NCBI RefSeq assembly: GCF_002087335.1
Contig: NZ_MWVJ01000016.1
Location: 31,182 to 95,181, forward strand
DNA length: 64,000 bases
Direction of reading: 5' to 3'
Source of the DNA: Pseudophaeobacter leonis
GTDB lineage: Bacteria; Pseudomonadota; Alphaproteobacteria; Rhodobacterales; Rhodobacteraceae
Part shown: in pieces, positions 17,203-25,628 of the stretch
How the letters are laid out: each line of letters starts with the position of its first letter
How positions within the stretch are numbered: position 1 is the first letter of the stretch
Position numbers and translations under genes: made by a program
The notes under the pieces: generated by a model
What the model was told of the DNA's origin: nothing
The model's database searches: none
What the model saw: only the letters and a program-made list of their open reading frames with translations

Positions 17203-18336
17203 GTGAAAAACGTACCCCTTCGCTGGGCACGGCCCTTTGCGATTCTGGCTGCACTGGCGCTGGCCGCCTCTTGCAGTCTGCCTAAAGTCGGCCCCAATAA
17301 ACGTGAAATTTTCGCCGGATCCGTGCAAAAAGAAGGCGATGCCTTTATCGTATCCGTCAATGACCGCGTGACCCGCGCCACGGCTGTTGTTCCCGCCCTC
17401 GGGTTCTCAGAGAGCTTTGTCAATGCCGGCCGCCTTACATCAGACACCATCCGTCCGGGCGACGTGCTGGGCCTGACAATCTGGGAAAACGTCGACGACG
17501 GTCTGCTGGCAAGCGAAGCCACCAATGCCACCGCTCTCGAAGAAGTGCAGGTCGACAGTGCCGGCTATATCTTTGTGCCCTATGCTGGCCGCCTGCGCGC
17601 CTCGGGGAACACCCCCGATCAGCTGCGCGAAGTCATCACCAAAAAGCTAGAAGACCAGACCCCGGACCCACAGGTGCAGGTGCGCCGCGTGGCGGGTGAT
17701 GGCTCCACCGTCAGCCTGACCGGCGCGGTTGGCGGTCAGGGCGTCTATGCCATTGAGCGCCCAACCCGGACTCTGTCAACTATGCTGGCCCGGGCCGGCG
17801 GCGTGGCGATTGAGCCTGAGATTGCCCAGATCACCGTGATCCGGGGATCACAACAGGGCAAGATCTGGTTCCAGGATCTGTTCAAGCACCCAGAGCTGGA
17901 CATCGCCCTGCGCGGCGGCGACCGCATTCTGGTTGAAGCCGACAGCCGTTCCTTTACCGCTCTTGGTGCCACCAGCGCGCAGGCACGTGTCGCCTTTGAG
18001 AGCCAGGACCTCTCCGCTCTGGAAGCGATTGCACAGGTCGGCGGCCTGATCTCAACCACCTCTGACCCGACCGGCGTCTTTGTGTTTCGCAATGAGCCCG
18101 CAGAAATTGCCAATCAGGTGCTGGGACGCGATGACCTTATCGGTGCGCAGCGCATGGTCTATGTCCTGAACCTGACCCAGCCAAACGGGTTGTTCGTCGC
18201 CCGCGATTTTGTGGTGCGTGACGAGGACACGCTTTATGTCACCGAAGCACCCTACGCCCAGTGGACCAAGACGATCTCGCTGCTTGCCAGCCCGCTGACA
18301 CCGCTTGCCAGCGTCCAAACCCTGTTTGGCAGCTAA
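17203..18336 (+). CDS. Polysaccharide export outer-membrane lipoprotein (Wza/KpsD-like)
   Basis: Starts at GTG 17203 after GAGGAGACC. The signal peptide ends in a lipobox LAASC, so it is probably lipid-anchored. A poly-export domain follows (IRPGDVLGLTIWEN, DSAGYIFVPYAGRLRA), then soluble ligand-binding beta-grasp repeats (VSLTGAVGGQGVYAI and later). It would form the outer-membrane channel for capsule. The next gene begins 4 nt after its stop. Confidence 0.88.
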   Translation: MKNVPLRWARPFAILAALALAASCSLPKVGPNKREIFAGSVQKEGDAFIVSVNDRVTRATAVVPALGFSESFVNAGRLTSDTIRPGDVLGLTIWENVDDGLLASEATNATALEEVQVDSAGYIFVPYAGRLRASGNTPDQLREVITKKLEDQTPDPQVQVRRVAGDGSTVSLTGAVGGQGVYAIERPTRTLSTMLARAGGVAIEPEIAQITVIRGSQQGKIWFQDLFKHPELDIALRGGDRILVEADSRSFTALGATSAQARVAFESQDLSALEAIAQVGGLISTTSDPTGVFVFRNEPAEIANQVLGRDDLIGAQRMVYVLNLTQPNGLFVARDFVVRDEDTLYVTEAPYAQWTKTISLLASPLTPLASVQTLFGS

Positions 18337-18340
18337 TGGT

Positions 18341-20370
18341 ATGACCGGCTCATCAGCCACATCAAAAATCACATCAAAAGCCGGGGGCCAGGGCTCTCGG
18401 CTTTTTGTTTACAATGGGGGGTTTCTGACCCAAACGCGGCTGCGGCGCATCCTTGGCCTGGCTGGCTATCAAATCCGCCTCGGCCTGCCGCAGACGGGTG
18501 ATTATGTCGGCATATGGGGCAACTCTCCCACCGCGCATCGCGGCCGCAGCAGTTTGGCAAAACACGGCGCCAAACTGCTGCGGGTCGAAGACGCCTTTCT
18601 GCGTTCCATCCACCCGGGCCGCTCAGGCGAGCCGCCGCTGGGATTGCTGCTGGACCGCAAGGGGCTGTATTTCGACCCCTCCGCCCCTTCCGATCTGGAA
18701 GAGCTTTTGGCCACTCACCCGCTGGATGACAGCCATATGATGCGGCGTGCCCGCAACGCCATTGGTCGTTTGCAGGACGCGCATCTGAGCAAATACAACA
18801 GCTTTTCTCCCGAGGCGCCAGTTCCGGACCCCGGCTATGTTCTGGTGGTGGACCAGCTGCGCGGGGATGCATCGGTCACGGCGTCTAGGGCGGATCGTGC
18901 CCGCTTTTGTGAAATGCTGGTTTTCGCCCAGGAGGAGAGCCCCGGCGCCCGCATCCTGATCAAAACTCACCCGGAAACGCGCGAAGGCCATCGTCCCGGC
19001 CATTTCACCGACAAGGACGCGCAGGGACGCATCTCGCTGTTCAGCGCCGCCGTCTCGCCCTGGGCCCTGCTTGAGGGGGCAATTGCCGTCTACACGGTCT
19101 CTTCTCAGCTCGGCTTTGAGGCCATTCTTGCCGGCCACAAACCCCGCGTCTTTGGTCAGCCCTTTTATGCAGGCTGGGGCCTCACCCAGGACGAAGACCC
19201 GGTCACGCGGCGGCAACGCAAACTGACGCGGGCGCAGTTGTTTTCGGCAGCGATGTTTCTCTATCCAACCTGGTATGATCCTTTCACCAACCGGCTTTGC
19301 GCGCTGGAGCGGGTGATCGACTGCCTTGAAGCCAGCGCCCGGGCCCGGCGTCAGGACAGGGCGGGCTGGACGGCCTCTGGCATGCGGCTGTGGAAGCGCA
19401 AGCCGCTGCAGGGCTTCTTTGGTCAAACGAAGAGATTGCAATTCACTGAAGAGCCGGAAAAAGCCCGCAAAAGCGGTCGCAACTGGATGGTCTGGGCTGG
19501 CAAGGCCACCAAGAGCCACGCCGGGGCCACCCATGTTGAAGATGGCTTTTTGCGCTCGCGTGGGTTGGGCGCCAAACTGGTGCCGCCGATGTCTTTGGTG
19601 CTGGACCGTCAGGGCATATACTATGATCCGCGCCAGCCGTCAGATCTGGATGACCTGATCGCAAAACGGGCTGACCTCGGCCCCTACGAGGCGCTGCGGG
19701 CCGAAGCGCTGGTGCAGCAGCTGATCCGCAACAGCCTGTCAACATACAACCTGACCGGCGAGGTGCCTGATCGCCCCCCGGCCATCGCATTCTGGTGCCG
19801 GGGCAGATCGAAGACGATGCCTCGATCCTGGCCGGATGCGGCCGCATCAAGACCAACCTCGCGCTGCTGCGCGCTACCCGCAAAGCCAACCCAAAGGCCG
19901 TTATCATCTACAAACCCCACCCGGATGTCGAAGCGGGCCTGCGTCCGGGGGAAATCGTGCCAGAGCACCTCGCTGATGTGGTGGCCAGCAACAGCGACCC
20001 CATGGCGCTGCTGGATATGGTGCAGGAGGTCTGGACCATGACCTCTCTGCTCGGGTTCGAAGCCCTGTTGCGGGGCGTCAAGGTAACACCGCTGGGCGTG
20101 CCGTTCTATGCCGGCTGGGGCCTGACGCAGGACAAACGAACAGCGCCCGCCTGGCGCAAGGCCCGCCCCGAGCTTCTGGGCCTCGCCCATGCCGTCCTCA
20201 TTGACTATCCGCGTTACTTTGACCCCATCACCCGCCAGCCCTGCCCGCCCGAAGTGGTGGTCGAGCGCTTGATCTCAGGCGTTCAGCCCAATCCGGGCCT
20301 TGGCAACAGGGCCTTGGCAAAACTGCAGGGGGTTTTTGCCACCTATGCACATCTTTGGCGGCGGGGCTGA
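18341..20370 (+). pseudogene. kpsC: Capsule polysaccharide glycosyltransferase KpsC-like, frameshifted
   Basis: KpsC carries two tandem Kdo-transferase modules, and both are seen. Each has VEDAFLRS or VEDGFLRS, a LDRxGxYYDP-like strand, an IKTHPET or YKPHPDV motif, and FYAGWGLTQD. One base is missing near 19779-19781 in a G run: the frame PDRPP should continue HRILVPGQIEDDA. Repaired length is about 676 residues, normal for KpsC. ATG 18341 follows the lipoprotein stop by a few bases. The stop lies about 50 bp from the convergent ribD stop. Confidence 0.85.
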
Positions 20371-20384
20371 ACACACCGGACGCA

Positions 20385-20428
20385 TCACAGCCGATCTCCG
20401 CCAACCTCACAGCCAATCTCAGCTGGCG
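20385..20428 (-). repeat. 22-bp tandem repeat over the ribD stop codon
   Basis: Two 22-bp units at 20385 and 20407 share about 15 positions. The second contains the ribD TGA (20419-20421); the first carries a related TGTGA on the minus strand. Confidence 0.65.
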
Positions 20429-21516
20429 CGTTGCCAGCGGTGCATTACATCCGCAGCAATCGGGCCAACCTCAATCAGATCAAATCTGTTGGCCGCCTCA
20501 AGACTACCAAGCCCCAGCGCGCCAATCGAGGGCAGGCCCTCAGCGCCAATGCCAAGCCCGGCGGTAAAGCCAATCAGCTCGTCCACCAAATCAAAGGCAA
20601 GCAGCGAGGCCGCCAGGGCACTGCCCCCTTCACAAAACACCCGGGTCAGCCCGGCCTTGCCAAGCTGTTGCAAAATATCATGCGCGTCCAGTTGTATGCC
20701 GCGACTGGCACAGGGCAGAAGACGCGCGCCCAGGCCCTCCCAGGCCTGTTTGCGTTCCATATCAGCCCCCTGCCCATGGCAGAGCCAGAGCGGTACATCC
20801 CGCGCTGAGCGGGCCAGCTGGCTGATCAGCGGCAGATCCAGATGGCGCGAAATCACCACCCGCACCGGCTGATGCGCGACGCCAAGATCACGCACGGTCA
20901 GCGATGGATCATCCGCGCGCGCCGTGCCTCCGCCAACCATGACCGCATCGTGCCGCGCCCGCATGGCATGCACCGCACGGCGGGCTTCTGGTCCGGTGAT
21001 CCATTTGCTTTGGCCCGTCCCGGTGGCAATGCGCCCATCAAAACTGCTGGCCATCTTGAGCGTCACCAGCGGGCGCCCCTGTTCTGTCTTGAAGAAAAAT
21101 CCTGCGTGGTCACGGGCGGCCTCCTCGGCCAACACCCCGGTTTTGACCGAGATTCCTGCGCGGCGCAGCATCTCAAACCCCTGCCCCGAAACCCGGGGAT
21201 CACTGTCGCCGATCGCCGCGACCGCCCGAGACACACCAGCGTCAATCAAGGCCTGGGCACAGGGGGCAGTGTTGCCCTGATGCGAGCAGGGCTCAAGCGT
21301 CACATAGGCGGTCGCGCCCTGCGCCAGAGCGCCAGCCTGTGCCAGCGCTTCGGTTTCGGCATGCGGACGCCCTCCGGGTTTGGTCCAGCCGCGCCCGACA
21401 ATGCGCCCCTCGCGCACCACCACACAGCCCACGGCTGGGTTAGGCCAACAATTGCCCTCCCCGCCCCGCCCAAGCGACAGGGCCAGGGCCATATACCTGG
21501 TATCCGTATGCGTCAC
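20419..21516 (-). CDS. ribD: Bifunctional deaminase/reductase RibD
   Basis: The N-terminal half is the zinc deaminase: HAETEAL supplies the His and catalytic Glu, and PCSHQGNTAPC the two Cys. The C-terminal half is the NADPH-dependent reductase (KMASSFDGRIATGTGQSKWI). It converts diaminohydroxyphosphoribosylaminopyrimidine to the ribitylamino compound. GTG 21516 with GGCGGA upstream is preferred; the longer frame to 21546 runs toward the repeat-filled spacer. The gene follows nrdR on the minus strand. Confidence 0.93.
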   Translation of the reverse strand: MTHTDTRYMALALSLGRGGEGNCWPNPAVGCVVVREGRIVGRGWTKPGGRPHAETEALAQAGALAQGATAYVTLEPCSHQGNTAPCAQALIDAGVSRAVAAIGDSDPRVSGQGFEMLRRAGISVKTGVLAEEAARDHAGFFFKTEQGRPLVTLKMASSFDGRIATGTGQSKWITGPEARRAVHAMRARHDAVMVGGGTARADDPSLTVRDLGVAHQPVRVVISRHLDLPLISQLARSARDVPLWLCHGQGADMERKQAWEGLGARLLPCASRGIQLDAHDILQQLGKAGLTRVFCEGGSALAASLLAFDLVDELIGFTAGLGIGAEGLPSIGALGLGSLEAANRFDLIEVGPIAADVMHRWQRAS

Positions 21517-21550
21517 GTTTCGTCCGCCAATTCCTGTCAGCCTCACACCC

Positions 21551-21641
21551 GGATCGGGCCAATACAGATCGGGCCTGTATCAATCAGGCCCGTGTCAATC
21601 AGGCCTGTTCCAATTGGACCTGTAGCGATCCGGGCATTGCT
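21551..21641. repeat. 15-bp tandem repeat, six copies, between nrdR and ribD
   Basis: Units start at 21551, 21566, 21582, 21597, 21612 and 21627; one is 16 bp. The clearest are AATCAGGCCCGTGTC and AATCAGGCCTGTTCC. It fills most of the spacer. Confidence 0.9.
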
Positions 21642-21715
21642 GAGCCTCGTCCGTTGAAATACTGCCGCAGTCACCTCTTGTGCACCGCGACAGAGCGCTC
21701 TCTTTTGTGTGGGGT

Positions 21716-22186
21716 TCACTCTTCTCCGGGAGGAACCTGTGGCCGCAATTCGTGGACAAAATCCTCAAAATCATCAGCCGCCTGGAAGTTTTTGTAAACG
21801 CTGGCAAAGCGCACATAGGCCACGGTATCAATCCGCGCCAGGGCCTCCATCACGATCTCGCCGATCTTGCTCGAGGAGATATCCGCCTCGCCCATGCTTT
21901 CAAGTCGGCGCACAATGCCAGAGATCATCTGATCAATCCGCTCCGGGTCAATCGGGCGTTTTTGCATCGAAATACGGATCGAGCGCTCTAGCTTGTCGCG
22001 ATCAAAATCTTCGCGTTTGCCGTTGGTTTTGACCCCCACCAGACCGCGCAACTGGACCCTCTCATAGGTGGTAAAACGGCCGCCACAGGCAGGACAAAAG
22101 CGGCGCCGACGGATCGATACGTGATCCTCGGCCGGGCGAGAGTCTTTAACCTGAGTGTCGATATTCCCGCAAAACGGACAGCGCAT
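21716..22186 (-). CDS. nrdR: Transcriptional repressor NrdR
   Basis: 156 residues. The N-terminal zinc ribbon CPFCG...[10 protein letters not shown] is followed by the ATP-cone domain that senses dATP/ATP. It represses ribonucleotide reductase genes. The start at ATG 22186 gives MRCPFCGN, the universal NrdR beginning, with AAGGGG upstream. It opens the riboflavin/nusB block, as in many proteobacteria. Confidence 0.97.
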   Translation of the reverse strand: MRCPFCGNIDTQVKDSRPAEDHVSIRRRRFCPACGGRFTTYERVQLRGLVGVKTNGKREDFDRDKLERSIRISMQKRPIDPERIDQMISGIVRRLESMGEADISSSKIGEIVMEALARIDTVAYVRFASVYKNFQAADDFEDFVHELRPQVPPGEE

Positions 22187-22289
22187 CTGCCGATCCCCTT
22201 TTCTCAATACCTATCATTTGTGCCAAAATCTGCACACTTATCCACAACTATAGGCCAGCCGCTAGGAATTGGGTAGAGGAGAAATTCAA

Positions 22290-22305
22290 CCGCTAGATCA
22301 AGCGG
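22290..22305 (-). terminator. Weak hairpin after yjbQ
   Basis: CCGCT and AGCGG pair around AGATCA two bases past the yjbQ stop; only a short T-rich stretch follows on the minus strand. Confidence 0.35.
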
Positions 22306-22306
22306 C

Positions 22307-22726
22307 TCAAAGGCTGATATGCGCCAAAACCTTGCGACGATGAGGTGCTTCGCGGTGCTCAAACAGGTAGACCCCCTGCCAGGTGCCCAGGGCCAGCTCT
22401 GCATTTGTGACAGGGATAGACCGGCTGACGGGCAGCATCGCCGCCTTGATATGCGCGGGCATATCGTCCGGCCCCTCATAAGTATGGCGCAGATAGCGCA
22501 TTGAAGGGTGATCGGACGGCGGCACCAAGCGGGTAAAAAACGCCTGCAAATCGCCCTGGACCTCAGGGTCGGCGTTTTCCTGGATCAACAAAGAGCAGGA
22601 GGTGTGGCGGACAAACAGCGTCACAAGCCCGCAGGAGATTGCAGCCTCTGCCAGCCAGTGCCGTAAATCTGCGGTGAACTCATACAGGCCCGGGCCCTGC
22701 GTGCTAATTTCAAATTGCTTTTGCAT
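22307..22726 (-). CDS. yjbQ: YjbQ family (UPF0047) protein
   Basis: 139 residues of the compact YjbQ family, some of which have weak thiamin-phosphate synthase activity. The signature HTSCSLLIQENADPEVQGDL and the closing GTWQGVYLFEHR with adjacent His are present. The start at 22726 gives the usual length. It is monocistronic in appearance, between nrdR and the secreted-paralogue cluster. Confidence 0.9.
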   Translation of the reverse strand: MQKQFEISTQGPGLYEFTADLRHWLAEAAISCGLVTLFVRHTSCSLLIQENADPEVQGDLQAFFTRLVPPSDHPSMRYLRHTYEGPDDMPAHIKAAMLPVSRSIPVTNAELALGTWQGVYLFEHREAPHRRKVLAHISL

Positions 22727-22783
22727 GCATCAAATCTGTCGCGGCAGGCAAGATTTCGCAAGAGCAACCCACCGCGTTCCCGA

Positions 22784-23170
22784 TCAATGAAGCCGGAAAA
22801 ACCGATCCTCGAACCAGTCCGTGCAGTAGCTCCGCGCAGTCGCTGCATTCAGATTGTCACCCAGTGCCTTTACGCTCAACGACAGGCGCGGCGTGGTATC
22901 ACTGCCCGGAGGGGGTGTCAGGGAAAACTGAACTGCTTTGCGCCCGGGACGGTGTACTGACGGGCCAATCCCCTGCCAGATATAGATCCGCTGGGTCGCT
23001 TGGGTGCGCAGCTGCCCTAAGGCAAAATCACCAATGCCGCACCAATAATCCTGCGCCCCGGAGCCGACACGGCTCACAACCTCCCAGACACCCTCGGAAA
23101 CCGGCAGCACTTCGTGACGGTTCCAGGCCCACCAGGCCTGCGCGCTATAGGGAAAGCAGGTCAGCGCCAC
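22784..23170 (-). pseudogene. Secreted two-Cys paralogue 1, signal peptide frameshifted
   Basis: Member of a three-gene tandem family in this window. Shared framework: an aromatic-rich start after the signal peptide, VWEVVSRVGSG, a YWCGIGDFA motif with Cys, IYIWQGIGPS, KAVQFSLTPP, and a C-terminal YC. The frame opens at GTG 23170, giving a truncated signal peptide. Upstream, KKTF and AAALVALTCFPYSAQA lie in different frames, so one base is probably missing from the T run near 23184-23187 and the true start lies at about 23202. Function unknown; periplasmic or secreted. Confidence 0.6.
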
Positions 23171-23237
23171 CAGAGCCGCTGCGAAAATGTCTTTTTCAGC
23201 CTGCGGCTGCTTTCAATATGTGCCACAGGTTCAGCCT

Positions 23238-23327
23238 CCCAGCTCACTAAATCCCAGCTCTCTAAATCCCAGCCCTCAGCATCCCGGCTTTCAGCATCCC
23301 ACCCCTCAGCATCCCAGCAGTACTTCG
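23238..23327. repeat. 15-bp tandem repeat, six copies, between secreted paralogues
   Basis: Units start every 15 bp from 23238; CCCAGCTCACTAAAT and CCCAGCTCTCTAAAT differ by one base, and the later ones are CCC..TCAGCAT variants. It fills the spacer between the first and second secreted-protein genes. Confidence 0.92.
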
Positions 23328-23379
23328 GTCGAGATCAGAGTGTAACAGGATCTGCCCAAACGGCCAAATGAGCCTAACG

Positions 23380-23793
23380 TCAAAAGCCCGCAGGCAATTG
23401 ATTACAAAAGTTGAACGCATCGCGCACCCGCATATTGTCGCCCCGCGCCAGTGAGTTGACGCTGCCATAGCTGTTTGCAGCAGGGGATCCGGCAAGGCTG
23501 GACTGAAGGGTAAACTGTAGCGCAGAACGCCTGTTTGTCGTCTCGCTGGGCCCACGCTCCCGAAAGATATAGAGCTGTGCCTGCCAGGGGGCCTTTAGCG
23601 CCCTATGGGCATAGTCCCCTGCGGAGCACCAGAAATTACGACCCAGCCCGCCGCCCCGCGGCACCACCTCAAAAACCGTATCAGAAACCGGATTGACGCG
23701 GGCGCCATCCCGTGAGGTAAAGGCCGAAACCGGACCGGCAAAGACAAGGCCTGAGAGGCTGACCGCGAAGACTGCCAAAGATAGTTTTTTCAT
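23380..23793 (-). CDS. Secreted two-Cys paralogue 2
   Basis: 137 residues with a clear Sec signal peptide (MKKLSLAVFAVSLSGLVFAG, cut after VSA). The mature part shows RVNPVSDTVFEVVPRGGG, FWCSAGDYAHRA, RGPSETTNRRSALQFTL, and a final FCNQ. The two conserved Cys probably form a disulfide. GAGGG precedes ATG 23793. It shares this whole pattern with the flanking genes, so the group arose by tandem duplication. No known family was recognised. Confidence 0.8.
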   Translation of the reverse strand: MKKLSLAVFAVSLSGLVFAGPVSAFTSRDGARVNPVSDTVFEVVPRGGGLGRNFWCSAGDYAHRALKAPWQAQLYIFRERGPSETTNRRSALQFTLQSSLAGSPAANSYGSVNSLARGDNMRVRDAFNFCNQLPAGF

Positions 23794-23976
23794 AATACCC
23801 TCACTCATACAAAATTGGTGCGGCATCGAGCCTGCGCCTGCAGGATATACAGTCTCAGGCACAGCTCCAGTAACGGTTATGTGCGACACGCAACTGTGAG
23901 ATAGCAGCAGTCGGCCATCTTCCGTTGTTTAATCAGGCCTGCGCAACGGCAGTGGCCCGGAAGAGCAGAGCGCGGC

Positions 23977-24012
23977 CCTGTCCGGGCTCCTGTCCGCACT
24001 CCTGCCCCTGGC
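23977..24012. repeat. 12-bp tandem repeat, three copies
   Basis: CCTGTCCGGGCT, CCTGTCCGCACT and CCTGCCCCTGGC lie 65 bp downstream of the third secreted paralogue. Confidence 0.7.
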
Positions 24013-24078
24013 GCAGGCAGGGGCGCGGGCTCGCAGTGCGCTGCTGTTTCGGCCTCACCAGAATGGGCTGAGCCCTGA

Positions 24079-24489
24079 TCAATTGCGCGCAATTGGGGTT
24101 TGCATGCAATAGGTATTGGCTTGTTGCACTGACATACTGTCACCGGCCTTGATCCCCAGCGCCAACCATCCCTGCGGCGGCGGAGCTACGCCAACTTCGG
24201 CCGGGGAAAGAGTGTACTGAACAGCAGAGCGTCGCCCGGTGGTGACACTGGTGCTGCGGCCCTGCACCACATAGATGCGATCTGTCCAGGACGCGCCTTT
24301 GACCCGGCGGGCGTATTCCGATGCGCCACACCAAAAGTCACTATATGAACCAGAGCTTTTTGGGATGACCTCAAAAACCAGATCATCAACCGGATTGACC
24401 CGCACACCGCGCGCCGTGGTAAAGGCTTCGGCGCTAAGCGGGGCCATCAGCGTCGCAGTCAGGCCAAATGCAATGAGTGTATTTTTCAT
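24079..24489 (-). CDS. Secreted two-Cys paralogue 3
   Basis: 136 residues with signal peptide MKNTLIAFGLTATLMAPLSA. The mature part repeats the family pattern: RVNPVDDLVFEVIPKSSG, FWCGASEYARRV, GRSTSVTTGRRSAVQYTLSP, then GDSMSVQQANTYCMQ. It is closest in layout to paralogue 2. It is the first of the three in transcription order and may share a promoter with them, although each spacer is long and repeat-filled. Function unknown. Confidence 0.8.
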   Translation of the reverse strand: MKNTLIAFGLTATLMAPLSAEAFTTARGVRVNPVDDLVFEVIPKSSGSYSDFWCGASEYARRVKGASWTDRIYVVQGRSTSVTTGRRSAVQYTLSPAEVGVAPPPQGWLALGIKAGDSMSVQQANTYCMQTPIARN

Positions 24490-24699
24490 AAAATGCTTTC
24501 CCTTGTCTTGGACCTACATAGGAAAACTATGGCTGGGTTCCAAGGGGAGGCGCCAAAAGATGGCTCCACCTCTGCCCTGAAGGCAGCCAAGAAGAGCGCT
24601 CAGGCGCATGCCGGACCAGAGGATAAAAGAGGACCAGGGACATATCAGAGGATAAGGGCTTGCCTCGCGCCATCACTCATCGGCCTTTGTGCCTTTGGG

Positions 24700-25008
24700 T
24701 TAGCTATGCTCTTTTACAGCGCTGCCGGGAAAGGGAATAATCTGAGCTCCCAGCCCCCTGCCAAGGCTTTGCTCCAACACGTTCAACACTGCGGCATCTG
24801 GCGCGTCGCCCTGATCCGGGCTGAACCGCGCCCGCGCCTGGCCACGCAGCAGCTCACGGGCAGGCTCTGCCTCCATATGCTTCAGGGCATCGCCCTGTTC
24901 CTTCAGGGCCGTCACCATGAATTCATTGGCGTCGGTCAGGGCCTGCAAGGTTTTAAGGTGTTCTTCCAGCGCAGTCAGCGCCGTGGTCAGGTTCTGATTT
25001 GTAGACAT
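24700..25008 (-). CDS. Hypothetical coiled-coil protein (102 aa)
   Basis: The first 50 residues (LTTALTALEEHLKTLQALTD onward) are predicted amphipathic helix, probably coiled coil; the C-terminal half ends in a low-complexity segment GAQIIPFPG. No signal peptide or membrane segment. Codon use matches the neighbours. I do not recognise a family. A degenerate repeat of about 15 bp lies downstream near 24612-24656. Confidence 0.6.
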   Translation of the reverse strand: MSTNQNLTTALTALEEHLKTLQALTDANEFMVTALKEQGDALKHMEAEPARELLRGQARARFSPDQGDAPDAAVLNVLEQSLGRGLGAQIIPFPGSAVKEHS

Positions 25009-25107
25009 CGGTCCCCCAAAGGCGGTTGGTGTTCAAGAGCGGCCCAGCGGCTGTCTGCATCCTAGGGGGGATTGGCCGCGTCCAGCAAGACGGTAGTTAA
25101 AGAATAG

Positions 25108-25542
25108 TTAACGAGCGCCTGTGTCTTTTGCAGGTTTCCAGTCCAAAAACCGTGCCTGAACCTCAGGGTCCGGCACCATGCAGGTCTTGGCCCGGCCAAA
25201 GATACGATAGCGGTTGCGGGCAATGGACAGATACAGCGGGTCTTTCACAAAACCGGGCAAAAGGCGGCACAGCCCAAGGATCCGCCAAGCACCGGGCAAA
25301 GCCCGCATCGCGGCAGCAAAGCCATCCAAACGCTGAAAGGTCTGGCCGTTAACTATGACCAGTTTGGTTTCATAGTCATCCGTCGACAGGCCCAGGTCGC
25401 GATAGAGCCTCTGCCCGAGTTCTGACTGCGCGGTGGCAAAGGAAAAGCGTTGTGCTGTGTCATGGCGCAGCATGAAGCGAAAGAAATGCGAACACAGCAC
25501 GCATTCGCCGTCAAACACGATGAGATCGCCAGCCTGCCGCAT
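25108..25542 (-). CDS. DCC family thiol-disulfide oxidoreductase-like protein
   Basis: The family name comes from the N-terminal DxxCxxC motif, here DGECVLC, in a thioredoxin-like fold. FVKDPLYLSIARNRYRIFGR near the C-terminus is also typical. ATG 25542 is chosen over GTG 25554 because the GGGGG element is better placed. About 144 residues. Its redox partner is unknown. Confidence 0.85.
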   Translation of the reverse strand: MRQAGDLIVFDGECVLCSHFFRFMLRHDTAQRFSFATAQSELGQRLYRDLGLSTDDYETKLVIVNGQTFQRLDGFAAAMRALPGAWRILGLCRLLPGFVKDPLYLSIARNRYRIFGRAKTCMVPDPEVQARFLDWKPAKDTGAR

Positions 25543-25628
25543 TGCCAAATCCACCCCCTAAACTGAGCGGCCAGCATAGGCTGAACTGCTCCCAAAGAAA
25601 AAGGGCGCCCCTGAGGACGCCCGTTTCT

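Noticed and set aside
23238..23327. CRISPR-like array
   Set aside because: Units are directly adjacent with no unique spacers, the period is 15 bp and no cas gene is present.
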